Positions 51,898 to 60,098 of a DNA stretch of 63,705 nucleotides are shown here, one piece after another. The notes below the pieces were generated by a model, which was not told the DNA's origin, searched no databases, and worked only from the letters and a program-made list of their open reading frames with translations. How positions within the stretch are numbered: the stretch's first letter is position 1; each line of letters opens with the position of its first letter. Source of the DNA: Planctomycetaceae bacterium (GTDB lineage Bacteria; Planctomycetota; Planctomycetia; Planctomycetales; Planctomycetaceae); contig JAJDEJ010000343.1 in NCBI GenBank assembly GCA_029259815.1, positions 1 to 63,705 of the forward strand, written 5' to 3'. Position numbers and translations under genes: made by a program.

Positions 51898-52884
51898 TCA
51901 GTAACGGGCCAATTTGGCTGCGAGTCGCAGGGCTTCAATCATGCCGGTCGGGTCGGCTTCGTATTTGTCGGCGATGTCGAAGGCGGTGCCGTGGCTCGGG
52001 CTGGTGCGGACAATCGGGAGGCCGAGGGTCACGTTGACAGCACGGCCGAAGGCGATCAGCTTGAGGGCGATGTGGCCCTGGTCGTGATACATGGCGACGA
52101 CGCCGTCGAACTCGCCGTCGACCGCTCGCTTGAGGAGCGTGTCGGCGGGGAGTGGGCCTTGGGCGTTGATGCCCGTTTGGACGAGTGAATCGATGGCGGG
52201 ATGGATGATTTGGCTTTCCTCGTTGCCGAATAGACCGTCTTCTCCGGCATGGGGGTTGAGGGCACAGACGCCGATGCGGGGTGTGTCGCAGCCGACTCGT
52301 TGGAGAAAGTCGTGCGTCAGTTTGATCGTGTCAGCGATGCGATCTTGGGACAGGAGTTCGGGCACGCTGGCGATGGATGTGTGCAGAGTTGTATGGGCGA
52401 CGGCGAGTCCCTGCGGGCTGCGGACGAATTCGCTGGGGGGGACGTAGAGCATCATGGCGAATTCGGTCACGCCGCATCGCTCGGCGAGAATTTCGGTGTG
52501 TCCCGGATAGTCGTGTCCCGCCAAGTGCAGAGCATACTTGCTGAGCGGTGCGGTTACGATCCCGTCGACAGAGCCGTTGAGGGCCATGTCGATTGCGGTC
52601 GACAGATAGTCGAAGGCGGCTGCACCCGCGCATGCATCGACGGTCCCCAACGGGACGTTGCATAGGCCGGGCGTGGTGATGACGACGCCATCGATTCCAT
52701 CGAGGGCCGATCTGAGACCGAGATGCTCGGCCGTTCGTTGCAGAATATCGTGATCACCGATGACAACCGGCTGACAGATGGCACGCACGCTCTTGTCGGC
52801 CAATGCTCGAACCACCACTTCGGGACCAACGCCGGCGATGTCACCGAGCGTGATTGCCAGTCGTGGGAGAGTAGGGCCGGTCAC
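51898..52884 (-). CDS. pdxA: 4-hydroxythreonine-4-phosphate dehydrogenase
   Basis: 328 residues from GTG 52882-52884, overlapping the rfbC stop (GTGA); a GTG three codons earlier is the alternative. Pyridoxal phosphate synthesis: oxidises 4-phosphohydroxythreonine. Metal-binding and active-site motifs: [73 protein letters not shown]. Normal length. Confidence 0.95.
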   Translation of the reverse strand: MTGPTLPRLAITLGDIAGVGPEVVVRALADKSVRAICQPVVIGDHDILQRTAEHLGLRSALDGIDGVVITTPGLCNVPLGTVDACAGAAAFDYLSTAIDMALNGSVDGIVTAPLSKYALHLAGHDYPGHTEILAERCGVTEFAMMLYVPPSEFVRSPQGLAVAHTTLHTSIASVPELLSQDRIADTIKLTHDFLQRVGCDTPRIGVCALNPHAGEDGLFGNEESQIIHPAIDSLVQTGINAQGPLPADTLLKRAVDGEFDGVVAMYHDQGHIALKLIAFGRAVNVTLGLPIVRTSPSHGTAFDIADKYEADPTGMIEALRLAAKLARY

Positions 52885-53423
52885 GAAAAGCACTCCGCAT
52901 CAGCGAGGGGCCGGCCCGCCTCGTCTTTCTCGGAGAGAATGGGCGGGTCGGTCAGTGGCCATTCGATCCCCACGTCGGGGTCGTTCCAGTAGACGGTACG
53001 TTCGTACTCGGGGGCATAGAAATCGGTGCACTTGTAGAGGACATCGGCGATCTCGCTGAGCACACAGAAGCCGTGAGCGAAACCTTCGGGGACGTACAGC
53101 GTCAGATGGTTTTCGTCATTGAGGATCTGTCCCACCCATTGCCCGAACGTTGGTGAGCTACGCCGCATGTCGACGGCTACGTCAAAGATTTCCCCGCGCA
53201 TGACCGATACGAATTTCCCCTGTGGCTGCTGGATCTGGTAGTGCAGCCCGCGCAGGATGCCTCGTTGTGAACGCGACAAATTGTCCTGCACGAATTTCAC
53301 ATCAAAGCCGGCGTCCATGAGCTTACGTTGATGGTACGTCTCCATAAAGAATCCCCGATGGTCCCCGTGGACGAGAGGTTCAATCAGGAGCACATCCGGC
53401 AGTTCGGTGGGGGTGATTTTCAC
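52881..53423 (-). CDS. rfbC: dTDP-4-dehydrorhamnose 3,5-epimerase
   Basis: 180 residues from GTG 53421-53423 (VKITPTELPDVLLIEP), matching the usual RmlC start; the open frame extends 29 codons further without RmlC similarity. Cupin enzyme of dTDP-L-rhamnose synthesis: HGDHRGFFMETYHQRK, RGILRGLHYQ with catalytic His61, PEGFAHGFCVLSE, LYKCTDFYAPEYER, WNDPDVGIEWP. No rfbA/B/D beside it. Overlaps pdxA by 4 bases. Confidence 0.93.
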   Translation of the reverse strand: MKITPTELPDVLLIEPLVHGDHRGFFMETYHQRKLMDAGFDVKFVQDNLSRSQRGILRGLHYQIQQPQGKFVSVMRGEIFDVAVDMRRSSPTFGQWVGQILNDENHLTLYVPEGFAHGFCVLSEIADVLYKCTDFYAPEYERTVYWNDPDVGIEWPLTDPPILSEKDEAGRPLADAECFS

Positions 53424-53957
53424 AATGGACTCATTCGGAAAAACGACAGCGACTTCAACTTGATCGCGACCGCAAATCGTAGCAGGCCAGCGAATCGTGC
53501 CATAGCGCATGCCCCTCCGTCGAACGTATGGGGGGCGATCCTGTCATTCAGTGGTGGGTCAGTTTGGACATCATTTTTTGTGGGTGGCACGCCCATCCCG
53601 TTGGTCTGGGCGTGCCACCCACTTCTATCAAACTGCCTCACTACCTGTCATTCTGGTCAACAGCGCAGGATCAAGTGTCGAGCAAGCTCCGGGAGCAACT
53701 TGGATTCCGAGGGAAGATTTGTCGGGCTTCTGCGTTTACCGGGTCGCCAGTGTTGCGTTTTACCCACATTTCAGCACCCTTCGATTGTGTGAGGTATTGA
53801 GAACGAGTGGAAGAACTCGTCATCATGCCCTCCTGAGATGATCAGGGAAAACTTCCGCACCTTGCGAAAGGTGCAGGGGACTGCGTATCGTGTATTATCC
53901 GGGATTCTTATCGCCAGGGACTGCGAAAGTCAGAACCCTTTCATGGAGAAAAGAAGG
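53424..53957. other. Gap of 534 bases with a nested palindrome and a leader hairpin
   Basis: No gene supported. Perfect 16-base arms 53580-53595 (GTGGGTGGCACGCCCA) and 53607-53622 enclose TCCCGTTGGTC; outer arms CAGTTTG/CAAACTG lie at 53560-53566 and 53629-53635. In the leader of the protease gene GCACCTT-GCGA-AAGGTGC forms a perfect hairpin (53857-53874), and CGAGT/ACTCG another near 53810. Confidence 0.6.
53560..53635. repeat. GTGGGTGGCACGCCCA palindrome with outer arms
   Basis: Perfect 16-base stem (53580-53595 with 53607-53622), 11-base loop TCCCGTTGGTC, and additional 7-base outer arms. The loop sequence CCCGTTGGTC is shared with arms of the elements at 39587-39673 and 42621-42709, so these belong to one repeat super-family. 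Confidence 0.75.
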
Positions 53958-55022
53958 ATGCCGTCCTCCATCACATTCTGTTCTCGATGCGGGTGGACTC
54001 TCACCCTGCTGGGGTTGATGACATTCTGCAACATGGTGGGATCTGTGCAGACGGTATTTGCGCAAGATCCCTCCCGCTCTTCGACCGAAACTGTTCGCGT
54101 CGAGAAGCCGGATTTCATGAGTCTTTCGCCCGGTCTGCTCAAGCTTGTGCCGGAGTCGATCGACGACTTACGTGAGATTGAGGATCGTGTCCAAGCCCTG
54201 ATTGAAAAGGTGACGGAATGCACGGTCGCTTTGCAGGTTGGATCCGCTCAGGGGAGTGGCGTGATTGTGAGTGCTGACGGTTATGTGCTGACGGCTGCTC
54301 ATGTCTCGGGCGAGCCTGGAGTCAGCATCTCGATCCGACTGCCCGACGGTACGCGCGCAAGAGGGCGCACTTTGGGACGAAACCCCAAGCTCGATGCGAG
54401 TCTGATTAAAATCGAAAAGCCCGCTCGAGAATGGCCCCATCTCAAGATGGCCAGTCTCAGTGACTTGAAGACAGGTGCCTGGTGTGTGGTCACTGGACAT
54501 CCGGGTGGGTTCCAGACGGACAGGGCACCCGTCATCCGTCTGGGACGAGTGATCTACGCCGACAATCGTGTGATTCGAACCGATTGCGAACTTGTCGGCG
54601 GTGACTCAGGCGGGCCGTTGATCGACCTCAAGGGGCAGGTCATTGGCATCAACAGCCGCATTGGTGAGGACACTTCATTCAACTTGCATGTTCCCGTGAG
54701 CGTTTACGAACGGGCCTGGGACAAGCTCGTCGCGTCTGAAACATTCAGCGTTCACAGTGGTGCCTTCCTGGGAGTCCAAGGGAAAGGTGTGGAGCAGGGA
54801 GTGAAGCTCACGAAGATCTATCCGGACGAACCGGCTGCAAGAGCCGGCATGCAGACGGGTGATATCCTCTTGACGTTTGAGGGGGTGCCGGTGGAGTCGA
54901 TGGAGGACTTGGTCGAACTCGTCGGCGAAGAGCGACCCGGAAGCACCGTGACCATCACACTGCTTCGGGATGGAAAAGTCTTTGAGATGCAACCCAGCCT
55001 CGGGGTTCGTGAGGAAGAGTGA
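53958..55022 (+). CDS. Periplasmic S1C (DegP/HtrA-like) serine protease
   Basis: 354 residues from ATG 53958 (GGAG nine bases upstream; an ATG at 53943 is possible), with a signal peptide to about residue 35 (VFAQ). Trypsin-like domain with His115 (LTAAHV), Asp146 (LDASLIKI) and Ser217 (GGDSGGPL), then one PDZ domain (about 265-354, AFLGVQGKGVEQGVKLTKI). Degrades or chaperones misfolded envelope proteins. Eight bases upstream of a degenerate relative, so one operon. Confidence 0.9.
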   Translation: MPSSITFCSRCGWTLTLLGLMTFCNMVGSVQTVFAQDPSRSSTETVRVEKPDFMSLSPGLLKLVPESIDDLREIEDRVQALIEKVTECTVALQVGSAQGSGVIVSADGYVLTAAHVSGEPGVSISIRLPDGTRARGRTLGRNPKLDASLIKIEKPAREWPHLKMASLSDLKTGAWCVVTGHPGGFQTDRAPVIRLGRVIYADNRVIRTDCELVGGDSGGPLIDLKGQVIGINSRIGEDTSFNLHVPVSVYERAWDKLVASETFSVHSGAFLGVQGKGVEQGVKLTKIYPDEPAARAGMQTGDILLTFEGVPVESMEDLVELVGEERPGSTVTITLLRDGKVFEMQPSLGVREEE

Positions 55023-55029
55023 GGGTGAT

Positions 55030-56124
55030 ATGAATCAATTTCGTCCATCGATTCCGGGAATGCTGTCGCTGGCATTCGTGCTGTGTACGATCGGAACCAT
55101 GAGCGCCCCTTCGGAGGGCGCGGGCCGTCCGCTTGCATCATCAGAACACACGAACGGGCGATCAACACGCCGCGCGTTTACTGAGGTGGTTGACGCCGCG
55201 AACCGTTGGACGGTCCGCGTGGAGTCTGATGGAGAAGAGGTTGCATTCGGCGTGATTGTTGAAGCCGATGGATACATCATCACCAAGGCGAGCCGTCTTC
55301 GTGACCAACTGATGGTTCGTTTGCCCAACGATCGCAAGCTATCCGCTGAGTATATCGGCTATCATCCCAAACACGATTTGGCGCTCTTGAAAATCAACGC
55401 CAAGGGGTTGGACACGGTGGAGTGGCAGGAGGAGGCTGACCCCGCCGTCGGTCGCTGGGTCGTCACACCCGATCAACAGGGGGCTCCCCGTGCGGTGGGT
55501 GTGCTCAGTGTGACACGGCGTGAAATCCCGGAAGTCAAAGTCCGCGGCGTGTTGGGCATCCGGCTCGACGGGCCAAATAACTCGGCCACCGTTCAGGAAG
55601 TCTTTCCGAAGAGCGCAGCCGACCTCTGCGGACTAGAACCAGGCGACGTGATTCAACGGGTGAACGACTTCAATGTCGATTCCCGCGGGGCTCTCATGCA
55701 GAAGATTGCCGAGTACAGTCCGGGCGAACGACTCGTGCTTAAGGTCCGGCGAGAAAAACAGGAATTGGACCTCAAAGCGACGCTAACTCATCCGTTCGGC
55801 GACTTCCTTTCGCGGATCGCCATGCAGAATCAGATGGGCGGTGCCTTGAGTGAACGTCGTACGGGCTTTCCGCTTGTGATTCAGCATGACTCGGTCCTCC
55901 AGCCGGAAGAGTGCGGCGGACCACTTGTGGACCTCAGCGGCAAGGCCATCGGTATCAACATTGCCCGTGCCGGACGAACCGAATCGTATGCGATCCCGGA
56001 CGACGTGGTCCGTCAGGCTGTTGACGAACTGCTGACTGGAAAGTTCCCTCCCCCGCAAGTCAAACTCGCAGGTTTCACGGTCCCGCAAGGCCAGAATCAA
56101 TCCAGCCAAACTGGCGGCGAGTGA
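55030..56124 (+). CDS. Degenerate HtrA-like protein with internal PDZ domain
   Basis: 364 residues with a signal peptide (MLSLAFVLCTIGTMSAPSEG). The first half of a trypsin-like domain (VRVESDGEEVAFGVIVEADG, HDLALLKI with Asp116) is followed by a PDZ domain (about 171-250, VRGVLGIRLDGPNNSATVQE), then the second half (PEECGGPLVDLSGKAIGIN). The catalytic His is replaced (TKASRL) and the Ser is Cys295 (ECGGPL), so it is probably inactive as a serine protease. Likely a partner or regulator of the preceding protease. Confidence 0.8.
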   Translation: MNQFRPSIPGMLSLAFVLCTIGTMSAPSEGAGRPLASSEHTNGRSTRRAFTEVVDAANRWTVRVESDGEEVAFGVIVEADGYIITKASRLRDQLMVRLPNDRKLSAEYIGYHPKHDLALLKINAKGLDTVEWQEEADPAVGRWVVTPDQQGAPRAVGVLSVTRREIPEVKVRGVLGIRLDGPNNSATVQEVFPKSAADLCGLEPGDVIQRVNDFNVDSRGALMQKIAEYSPGERLVLKVRREKQELDLKATLTHPFGDFLSRIAMQNQMGGALSERRTGFPLVIQHDSVLQPEECGGPLVDLSGKAIGINIARAGRTESYAIPDDVVRQAVDELLTGKFPPPQVKLAGFTVPQGQNQSSQTGGE

Positions 56125-56159
56125 CAGCGTGATACTTTGCTTAACGAGCGAGAGATTGC

Positions 56160-57032
56160 ATGGCGGCAGAGATCATTGATGGCAAGGCGATTGCATCGCG
56201 CTTGCGGGAGCGGATCGCCGCTGAGACTGCGACATTCGTAACTGAGACTGGCATCACCCCACAGTTGGCGGCGGTTTTGGTCGGTGATGACCCGGCGAGT
56301 GCTGTGTATGTTCGCAACAAGCAAAGGGCTTGTGAGAAGGCAGGGCTGCGGAGCACATTGCATCGGTTGGACGATCGGACATCGCAGGGGGAACTGTTGT
56401 TGCTCGTTGATCGCTTGAATGCTGACAGGGAGGTGCACGGTATCCTGGTTCAGCTGCCACTGCCAAAGCAAATCGATGAGACGACCGTGCTCGATGCCGT
56501 CGCCCCACTGAAGGATGTCGACTGCTTTCACCCGGAGAATGTCGGCTTACTGTCGCAGGGACGGCCACGGTTTCAACCCTGTACGCCGGCAGGGTGTCAG
56601 TACTTGCTTGCCGAGTCAGCCGTGCAGACGGAGGGGGCGCATGTGGTTGTGCTGGGCCGGAGCGAGATCGTCGGCAAGCCGATGGCCCTGTTGATGGTGC
56701 AGAAGGGGAAGGCGGCGAACGCCACGGTGACGATCTGTCACAGTCGCACTCGTGACCTGCCGGAGATCACACGTCAGGCGGACATCCTGATCGCCGCACT
56801 TGGTCGACCGCAGTTCGTCACCGCAGAGATGGTGAAGGAGGGGGTCACGGTGCTCGACGTCGGCATCAACCGGACTGATGACGGGAAGCTTGTGGGCGAT
56901 GTCGATTTCACTTCCGTCGCGACCAAGGCCAGCGCCATAACCCCCGTGCCCGGGGGGGTGGGGCCGATGACGATTGCGATGCTTCTTGCGAATACACTGA
57001 CGGCCGCTCGCTTGCAGACATCGGCTTCGTGA
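56160..57032 (+). CDS. folD: Methylenetetrahydrofolate dehydrogenase/cyclohydrolase
   Basis: 290 residues. Bifunctional enzyme of one-carbon metabolism. Motifs: VGDDPASAVYVRNKQRACEK (YxxxK with catalytic Lys), VHGILVQLPLPKQID, KDVDCFHPENVG, VVLGRSEIVGKPMALLM, CHSRTRD, ALGRPQFV and ITPVPGGVGPMTIAMLL. Normal length. Its last 125 bases overlap the end of the convergent lipoprotein gene. Confidence 0.95.
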   Translation: MAAEIIDGKAIASRLRERIAAETATFVTETGITPQLAAVLVGDDPASAVYVRNKQRACEKAGLRSTLHRLDDRTSQGELLLLVDRLNADREVHGILVQLPLPKQIDETTVLDAVAPLKDVDCFHPENVGLLSQGRPRFQPCTPAGCQYLLAESAVQTEGAHVVVLGRSEIVGKPMALLMVQKGKAANATVTICHSRTRDLPEITRQADILIAALGRPQFVTAEMVKEGVTVLDVGINRTDDGKLVGDVDFTSVATKASAITPVPGGVGPMTIAMLLANTLTAARLQTSAS

Positions 57033-58035
57033 GCGGCGTGGAGGCCGGGGGGCTCGTCGACCCATCTGACCAGAAGGGATCGATGTTGTCACTCGGGGGT
57101 CCCGAGACACCCCCCGTCGGTGCGACACCGAACGGGCTGAACCCGGCACCATGAGGGTTGTTGAGGAGGGTCGTCAAGTTGAGTGGCGGATAGTTTGGCT
57201 TCTCCGGTAGTTCCCAAAATGTTTCAGACATTCCATGGGTTGGATTGATCTGCATGTCAGCGAACTCCATGGTGAGCTGCTGTCGCATCTCGGGCCAATC
57301 GAGACGGATTATGCGGGGCGTGATGATCCCTGTCTTATCATCTTTGCGGTGATTCCCCAGCCGGGCACTGGCGATCAGCATGTTCCGACTGTCGTACAGT
57401 GCATGCTCGACGACGATGCCGTGACAGGAGTTCACACGGATGACCTTCCGCACCTTTTCACCCGAGGGTGAGGGATGCTCGCTGACGAGGTCGACAAGCG
57501 GGGACTCGGGATTGGAGCGGTTGAGTTTGACGTTCGAGGAGTCGATCGGGATGACTCCCATGACTTCCATGAGCCAGTCGGGATGAAAAGGGATATTCAT
57601 CTGTTGCTGAGCGATCGGCAAGTCGTCGTGACTGGCAACAATGACGTGTCGGTGCGGGGAGTCCTTGACCCAGAACCAGAACTGTTCAGGATTCGAACCC
57701 ATGTCGACTAATTCCGCCCCGCCGATGGGTGCGGAGACTCGCAGACGAAAGTTGCGGGGCGACTCGACAGCAATCTGAGCCGGCAATGTGACAGGCATGC
57801 CTCCGAGTGACAGTTTCACGTTACTGGACATCCATGACGCGAGACCTGAGTTGGCGACCGTGCCCTGAATGTTACGGTTGATGTGCTGGACAATGTGTTC
57901 CTTCGATGCACCCGGTGGCAGAGCACACGGCGATCGATCACTGAAGGGAGCGGGCGGGAACAACCAGTTATTCATCGCGCAGCCTGAAAACACCATCGAG
58001 GCGAGGGCCATCAGGATGAGTCGCGATTGTCGCAT
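56908..58035 (-). CDS. Lipoprotein, LolA/LolB-like fold candidate
   Basis: 375 residues. Lipoprotein signal MRQSRLILMALASMVFSGCAM with lipobox FSGC. The body (VKLSLGGMPVTLPAQIAVES, NFRLRVSAPIGGAELVDMGS, QFWFWVKDSPHRHVI) looks like the beta-barrel half-shell of LolA/LolB-type or related outer-membrane lipid carriers; assignment is by resemblance. The last 40 residues, Ser/Pro-rich then basic (RGLWRWPWSRRK), are encoded opposite the folD 3' end. Same strand as the 165-residue gene upstream, 59 bases away. Confidence 0.75.
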   Translation of the reverse strand: MRQSRLILMALASMVFSGCAMNNWLFPPAPFSDRSPCALPPGASKEHIVQHINRNIQGTVANSGLASWMSSNVKLSLGGMPVTLPAQIAVESPRNFRLRVSAPIGGAELVDMGSNPEQFWFWVKDSPHRHVIVASHDDLPIAQQQMNIPFHPDWLMEVMGVIPIDSSNVKLNRSNPESPLVDLVSEHPSPSGEKVRKVIRVNSCHGIVVEHALYDSRNMLIASARLGNHRKDDKTGIITPRIIRLDWPEMRQQLTMEFADMQINPTHGMSETFWELPEKPNYPPLNLTTLLNNPHGAGFSPFGVAPTGGVSGPPSDNIDPFWSDGSTSPPASTPLTKPMSASERPSVYSQEASQSSSAPPPRARGLWRWPWSRRK

Positions 58036-58094
58036 GAAGGATTCCGTTCCAATTGAGAGGCGGATTCCATCGCCTCGTGAAGCCGCACGTTGAA

Positions 58095-58592
58095 TCAGGC
58101 GGCTGTCTTAATCTCCGCCACAAGATGAGTCTGCAGGGAATTGATTTCGTCAGCCGTCAGTTGCTGGTCTCGGACCTCGAAGGGGCCTTCCCCCCGACTT
58201 CCGGAGAGTTGCAGGTAGGCGATGTCGCCGTCCAACCGCGTGCCATCGAGTGACAGCCGGCGTTTCTGTAACAACAGCAGGGAGATGACATAACACAGTT
58301 TCTCCTGTGCCGGGTTCGCGTCCTCCAGGAGTTGCTGAAAGTGTTCCAATAGCGTGTGGGCATCGAGGGGCTTGGGTTTGTTTTCTTCTGGGAAGGGCAC
58401 AATCGCTCGCCACTGACCGATCGTGCCCGGCGGTGATCCCTCCCACGCGCTGGGCTGATAGTCGAGACGAACCGATTCCCCATCCTGCTCGACGAGGACC
58501 GAATAGACGGACGAGCCAGGAGTCAGCGGCTCGCCCGTCGCTGCACAGACTTTACCAATCGGTTTGACGTGGTAGTCCACAGGCCCGTTCAT
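58095..58592 (-). CDS. Uncharacterised 165-residue protein
   Basis: No signal peptide. Starts MNGPVDYHVKPIGKVCAATG, with a Cys in the position of a zinc-ribbon-like motif (KVCAATGEPLTPGS), and ends with helical charged segments (RDQQLTADEINSLQTHLVAE). No family recognised. It is the first gene of the operon with the LolA/LolB-like lipoprotein, so an envelope-linked role is possible. Confidence 0.7.
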   Translation of the reverse strand: MNGPVDYHVKPIGKVCAATGEPLTPGSSVYSVLVEQDGESVRLDYQPSAWEGSPPGTIGQWRAIVPFPEENKPKPLDAHTLLEHFQQLLEDANPAQEKLCYVISLLLLQKRRLSLDGTRLDGDIAYLQLSGSRGEGPFEVRDQQLTADEINSLQTHLVAEIKTAA

Positions 58593-58668
58593 TTTAAGGG
58601 AGCATGACGTGAAAGGGGGCGGATCGTACCCAAGGTGTCGAATTCCAGCAATATGAGCCGAACGCCAT

Positions 58669-58688
58669 CGAATTGTTGTCTGACCCCT
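58669..58688. repeat. Half-site of the GGGGTCAGGCACCA palindrome
   Basis: CGAATTGTTGTCTGACCCCT resembles the right arm of the element at 46581-46600 (ACGAATTGGTGCCTGACCCC). No partner arm nearby, so probably a degraded copy. Confidence 0.4.
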
Positions 58689-58813
58689 CTTATCTTTTGA
58701 CTATCTCCGGTTCGCCGGGAATACGAGCGGTCTGGAATGGATCATTAGAGTATTGACCTGCGGAATTGTCCCGCTGGGGAACGCATAGATTGACTAAAAC
58801 GAGTGGAGACAGA

Positions 58814-59095
58814 ATGATGAAGACACTTTCGATGTTCGTGATGCTGTTGGGTTTGGGTGTTTTTGTGGTCGGGTGTGGCGAAGCTGGGACAGATGTTAAA
58901 GATGCTGCCGATTCGACCGCTGATACCGCAGCCGATGCTGATCATGACGCGGCAGATCACGTTCATGACGCAGCAGATCACGTCGAAGATGCGGCCGAAG
59001 ACGTTAAGGACGCAGCCGTAGATGCCGCTGATGATGCGGCCGACGCGGCGAGTGACGCCGTAGAGGATGTCAAAGACGCTGTTGAAGAAAACTGA
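58814..59095 (+). CDS. Small acidic Ala/Asp-repeat lipoprotein
   Basis: 93 residues from ATG 58814 (or 58817), GGAG upstream. Signal MMKTLSMFVMLLGLGVFVVG ends in lipobox VVGC. The mature part is a low-complexity run of D-A-A-x repeats (DAADSTADTAADADHDAADH, later DAADAASDAVEDVKDAVEE), with His near the middle, probably one long amphipathic helix. Resembles cell-surface or stress lipoproteins; possibly metal binding through Asp/His. A terminator follows. Confidence 0.75.
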   Translation: MMKTLSMFVMLLGLGVFVVGCGEAGTDVKDAADSTADTAADADHDAADHVHDAADHVEDAAEDVKDAAVDAADDAADAASDAVEDVKDAVEEN

Positions 59096-59122
59096 CGATC
59101 GAATCAACAGTTGTTGATACAA

Positions 59123-59155
59123 AAGCGGGTGTCCTTCCAGAGGGGCACTCGCTTT
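59123..59155 (+). terminator. Terminator after the acidic lipoprotein
   Basis: AAGCGGGTGTCC pairs (with GU pairs) with GGGGCACTCGCTT across a short loop, followed by TTTATT, 28 bases after the lipoprotein stop. Confidence 0.65.
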
Positions 59156-59186
59156 ATTCGTTTCAGCCCCTGAATGGACCACCTGG

Positions 59187-60098
59187 GTGCCACAAACGTC
59201 TCTTGAAGAAAGACTTATGTCTGGACGGCCGCTGCTGCTCGACGGCCCCACGGGGACGGAGCTGGCTCGCCGCGGAGTCTCGATCGATGGTCCAGACTGG
59301 TCAGCCGTTGCTCTTCGTACGTCTCCAGCCATCGTCTCTGCGATCCATCAAGACTATGTCACCGCTGGAGCTGAGATGCTCACTGCCAACACCTTTCGAA
59401 CTCATGCGAGGAGTCTCGGCAGAGCGGGGCGATCCGGGCAGGCTGGGGAGTTGACGCGGTTGGCCGTTGAGATCGCACGTCAGGAATCTGGGGGAGCCGT
59501 GTGGGTTGCCGGGTCTCAGGCGCCTTTGGAAGACTGCTATCGTCCGGAACTGACGCCCTCCGATGGTGAACTGGAGCGAGAGCACCAACTGATGGCGGAG
59601 AATCTCGCCTTGGCAGAAGTTGATTTCATTCTGGCAGAGACACATCCGACGATTTGTGAGGCGCGGGCAGTCGTTCGAGCTGCTCAATCCGTCGGCTTGC
59701 CCGTAATGGTGAGCTTTGTCTGCGGTCGAGACGGTCGGCTGTTGTCGGGAGAATCTGTGGTTGATGCAGCAAATGCCGTCTTGCCACACGATCCGCTGGC
59801 CATCTTGGTGAACTGTCTCCCCGCTGAGACGGCAGTCCAGGCAGTGCGTGATCTCAAGAAGAGTGCTCTGTCGCATCCCGTCGGTGTCTACGCCAATGTG
59901 GGCTCTGTGGACGACGAAGGCCGTTGGACGAATACCGACAGCCAGGTTCCGGCAGTTTATGCCGAACACGCGCAGACCTGGTTGTCGAGCGGGGCGAAGG
60001 TGATCGGTGGATGTTGTGGCACCACTCCCACACACATCGGCTTGCTCCGACAGTTGATCGACGCGCGCCAGGGCGGCGCAGTTTCAACGGACGACTGA
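59187..60098 (+). CDS. Homocysteine S-methyltransferase-like protein
   Basis: 303 residues from GTG 59187 (an ATG at 59217 is equally possible and has AAGAAAG upstream). Pfam S-methyl_trans type barrel: LLLDGPTGTELARRGV, ANTFRTHARSL, then zinc-binding Cys in NCLPAE and the GGCCGTTP motif. Such enzymes move a methyl group to homocysteine or a related thiol (MHT/BHMT type). No MetH or MetE partner adjoins, so the methyl donor is unknown. Confidence 0.85.
   Translation: MPQTSLEERLMSGRPLLLDGPTGTELARRGVSIDGPDWSAVALRTSPAIVSAIHQDYVTAGAEMLTANTFRTHARSLGRAGRSGQAGELTRLAVEIARQESGGAVWVAGSQAPLEDCYRPELTPSDGELEREHQLMAENLALAEVDFILAETHPTICEARAVVRAAQSVGLPVMVSFVCGRDGRLLSGESVVDAANAVLPHDPLAILVNCLPAETAVQAVRDLKKSALSHPVGVYANVGSVDDEGRWTNTDSQVPAVYAEHAQTWLSSGAKVIGGCCGTTPTHIGLLRQLIDARQGGAVSTDD

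Noticed and set aside
53328-53841. Several overlapping plus-strand frames between rfbC and the protease
   Set aside because: All cross the palindromic repeat and none has protein-like composition.
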